From the NCBI GenBank assembly GCA_036005065.1, contig DASYQW010000222.1, positions 1-56,069 on the forward strand: 56,069 nucleotides of DNA. The letters run 5' to 3'. Within the stretch, counting starts at the first letter, position 1, and every line of letters begins with the position of its first letter. The notes beneath the pieces were generated by a model that did not search any database, was not told the origin of the DNA, and saw nothing but the letters and a program-made list of their open reading frames with translations. The stretch is from Candidatus Methylomirabilota bacterium (GTDB taxonomy: Bacteria; Methylomirabilota; Methylomirabilia; Rokubacteriales; DASRDR01). Shown here piece by piece: positions 56,005 to 56,069 of the stretch. A program made the position numbers and the translations under genes.

Positions 56005-56069
56005 GTCATTTCGGGGGGGTCTCGGAAGACCCCCCGATGCCCCCCCATCGTGGCGGCGGCGAAGCCGCC
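56005..56069 (+). repeat. stop-anchored two-hairpin element, copy D, cut by the window end
   Basis: Eight nt after the TAG of the CoxM-like gene, TCGGGGGGGTC (56011-56021) pairs with GACCCCCCGA (56028-56037) with one bulged G, then a C-rich spacer and GGCGGC-gaa-GCCGCC (56055-56069). The order and the gaa loop match copies A and B. It could also serve as terminator of the operon. Confidence 0.5.

Noticed and set aside
1-56069. CRISPR arrays, insertion sequences, prophage, tRNA or rRNA genes
   Set aside because: No regular spacer repeats, transposase or integrase motifs, tRNA cloverleaf or rRNA sequence were seen on either strand.

Overview
This 56 kb window is a GC-rich, gene-dense bacterial chromosome segment with short intergenic gaps and frequent ATGA or GTGA stop/start overlaps. 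I saw no rRNA, tRNA, CRISPR array, transposase or phage gene. The gene set fits a soil-type, metabolically versatile lineage such as Candidatus Rokubacteria/Methylomirabilota: four SDRs, a CO-dehydrogenase-like molybdenum hydroxylase operon, nickel-pincer cofactor genes, and a Ser/Thr kinase with TPR and CsgG partners. That placement is inference from content and style; no phylogenetic marker was compared.

Layout. 0-4.2 kb: a FabL-like SDR, TPR and membrane proteins, a CinA/MoaB-type protein, an alpha/beta-hydrolase lipoprotein. 4.3-9.6 kb: a TPR/Pro-Ala-rich protein, a TPR-CsgG lipoprotein and a Ser/Thr kinase in one operon. 9.6-14.5 kb: Rieske and NTF2-like proteins, an ABC-2 exporter, a hydrolase and a small secreted protein. 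14.5-19.5 kb: MoeA, then RDD, XdhC, DUF309, an SDR and an RRM RNA-binding protein. 19.5-28.8 kb: a LOG-family protein, a DsbA/FrnE-family protein, an MTHFS-like protein, SDRs, a kelch protein, two gene remnants, an amidohydrolase, hydroxypyruvate isomerase, a YihY-family membrane protein and SelD. 28.8-34.0 kb: a PhoD-like phosphatase; on the minus strand an SPL-like radical SAM, DUF2071 and polytopic membrane protein operon. 34.2-39.2 kb: threonine synthase, a MoaD-like carrier, a MoeB/ThiF E1-like enzyme, an aminotransferase and glycerate 2-kinase. 39.3-49.3 kb: RlmN, MtaB, MTA phosphorylase, a PfkB kinase, LarE, LarB, a TPP enzyme, a methyltransferase and LarC. 49.4-50.8 kb: an RHH/MazF toxin-antitoxin pair and two truncated genes meeting at a junction. 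50.8-56 kb: a luciferase-like oxidoreductase and the G-S-L-M molybdenum hydroxylase operon.

The most interesting signal is selenocysteine. Two genes each carry one in-frame UGA exactly where their families have the catalytic Cys: selD (UGA at 26823-26825, in GAG-U-ACK) and a DsbA/FrnE-family protein (UGA at 20841-20839, giving U-P-W-C). Both UGAs are followed at bacterial SECIS distance by a foldable stem-loop with GU or GG in the apical loop. A normal gene call would start both proteins downstream of the UGA and lose the active site.

Other structure beyond the genes: (i) a two-hairpin element anchored just after stop codons at four places (two close copies, two diverged relatives); (ii) a recurring promoter pattern TTGACN-17/18 bp-TAnnnT close to start codons, often implying very short or absent leaders; (iii) two junctions (about 23.89 and 50.45 kb) where truncated genes abut, looking like deletion scars or misassemblies; (iv) structured leaders ahead of the RRM gene and a hydrolase gene. 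Molybdenum cofactor and sulfur-carrier genes recur through the window and would serve the hydroxylase operon at its right end.
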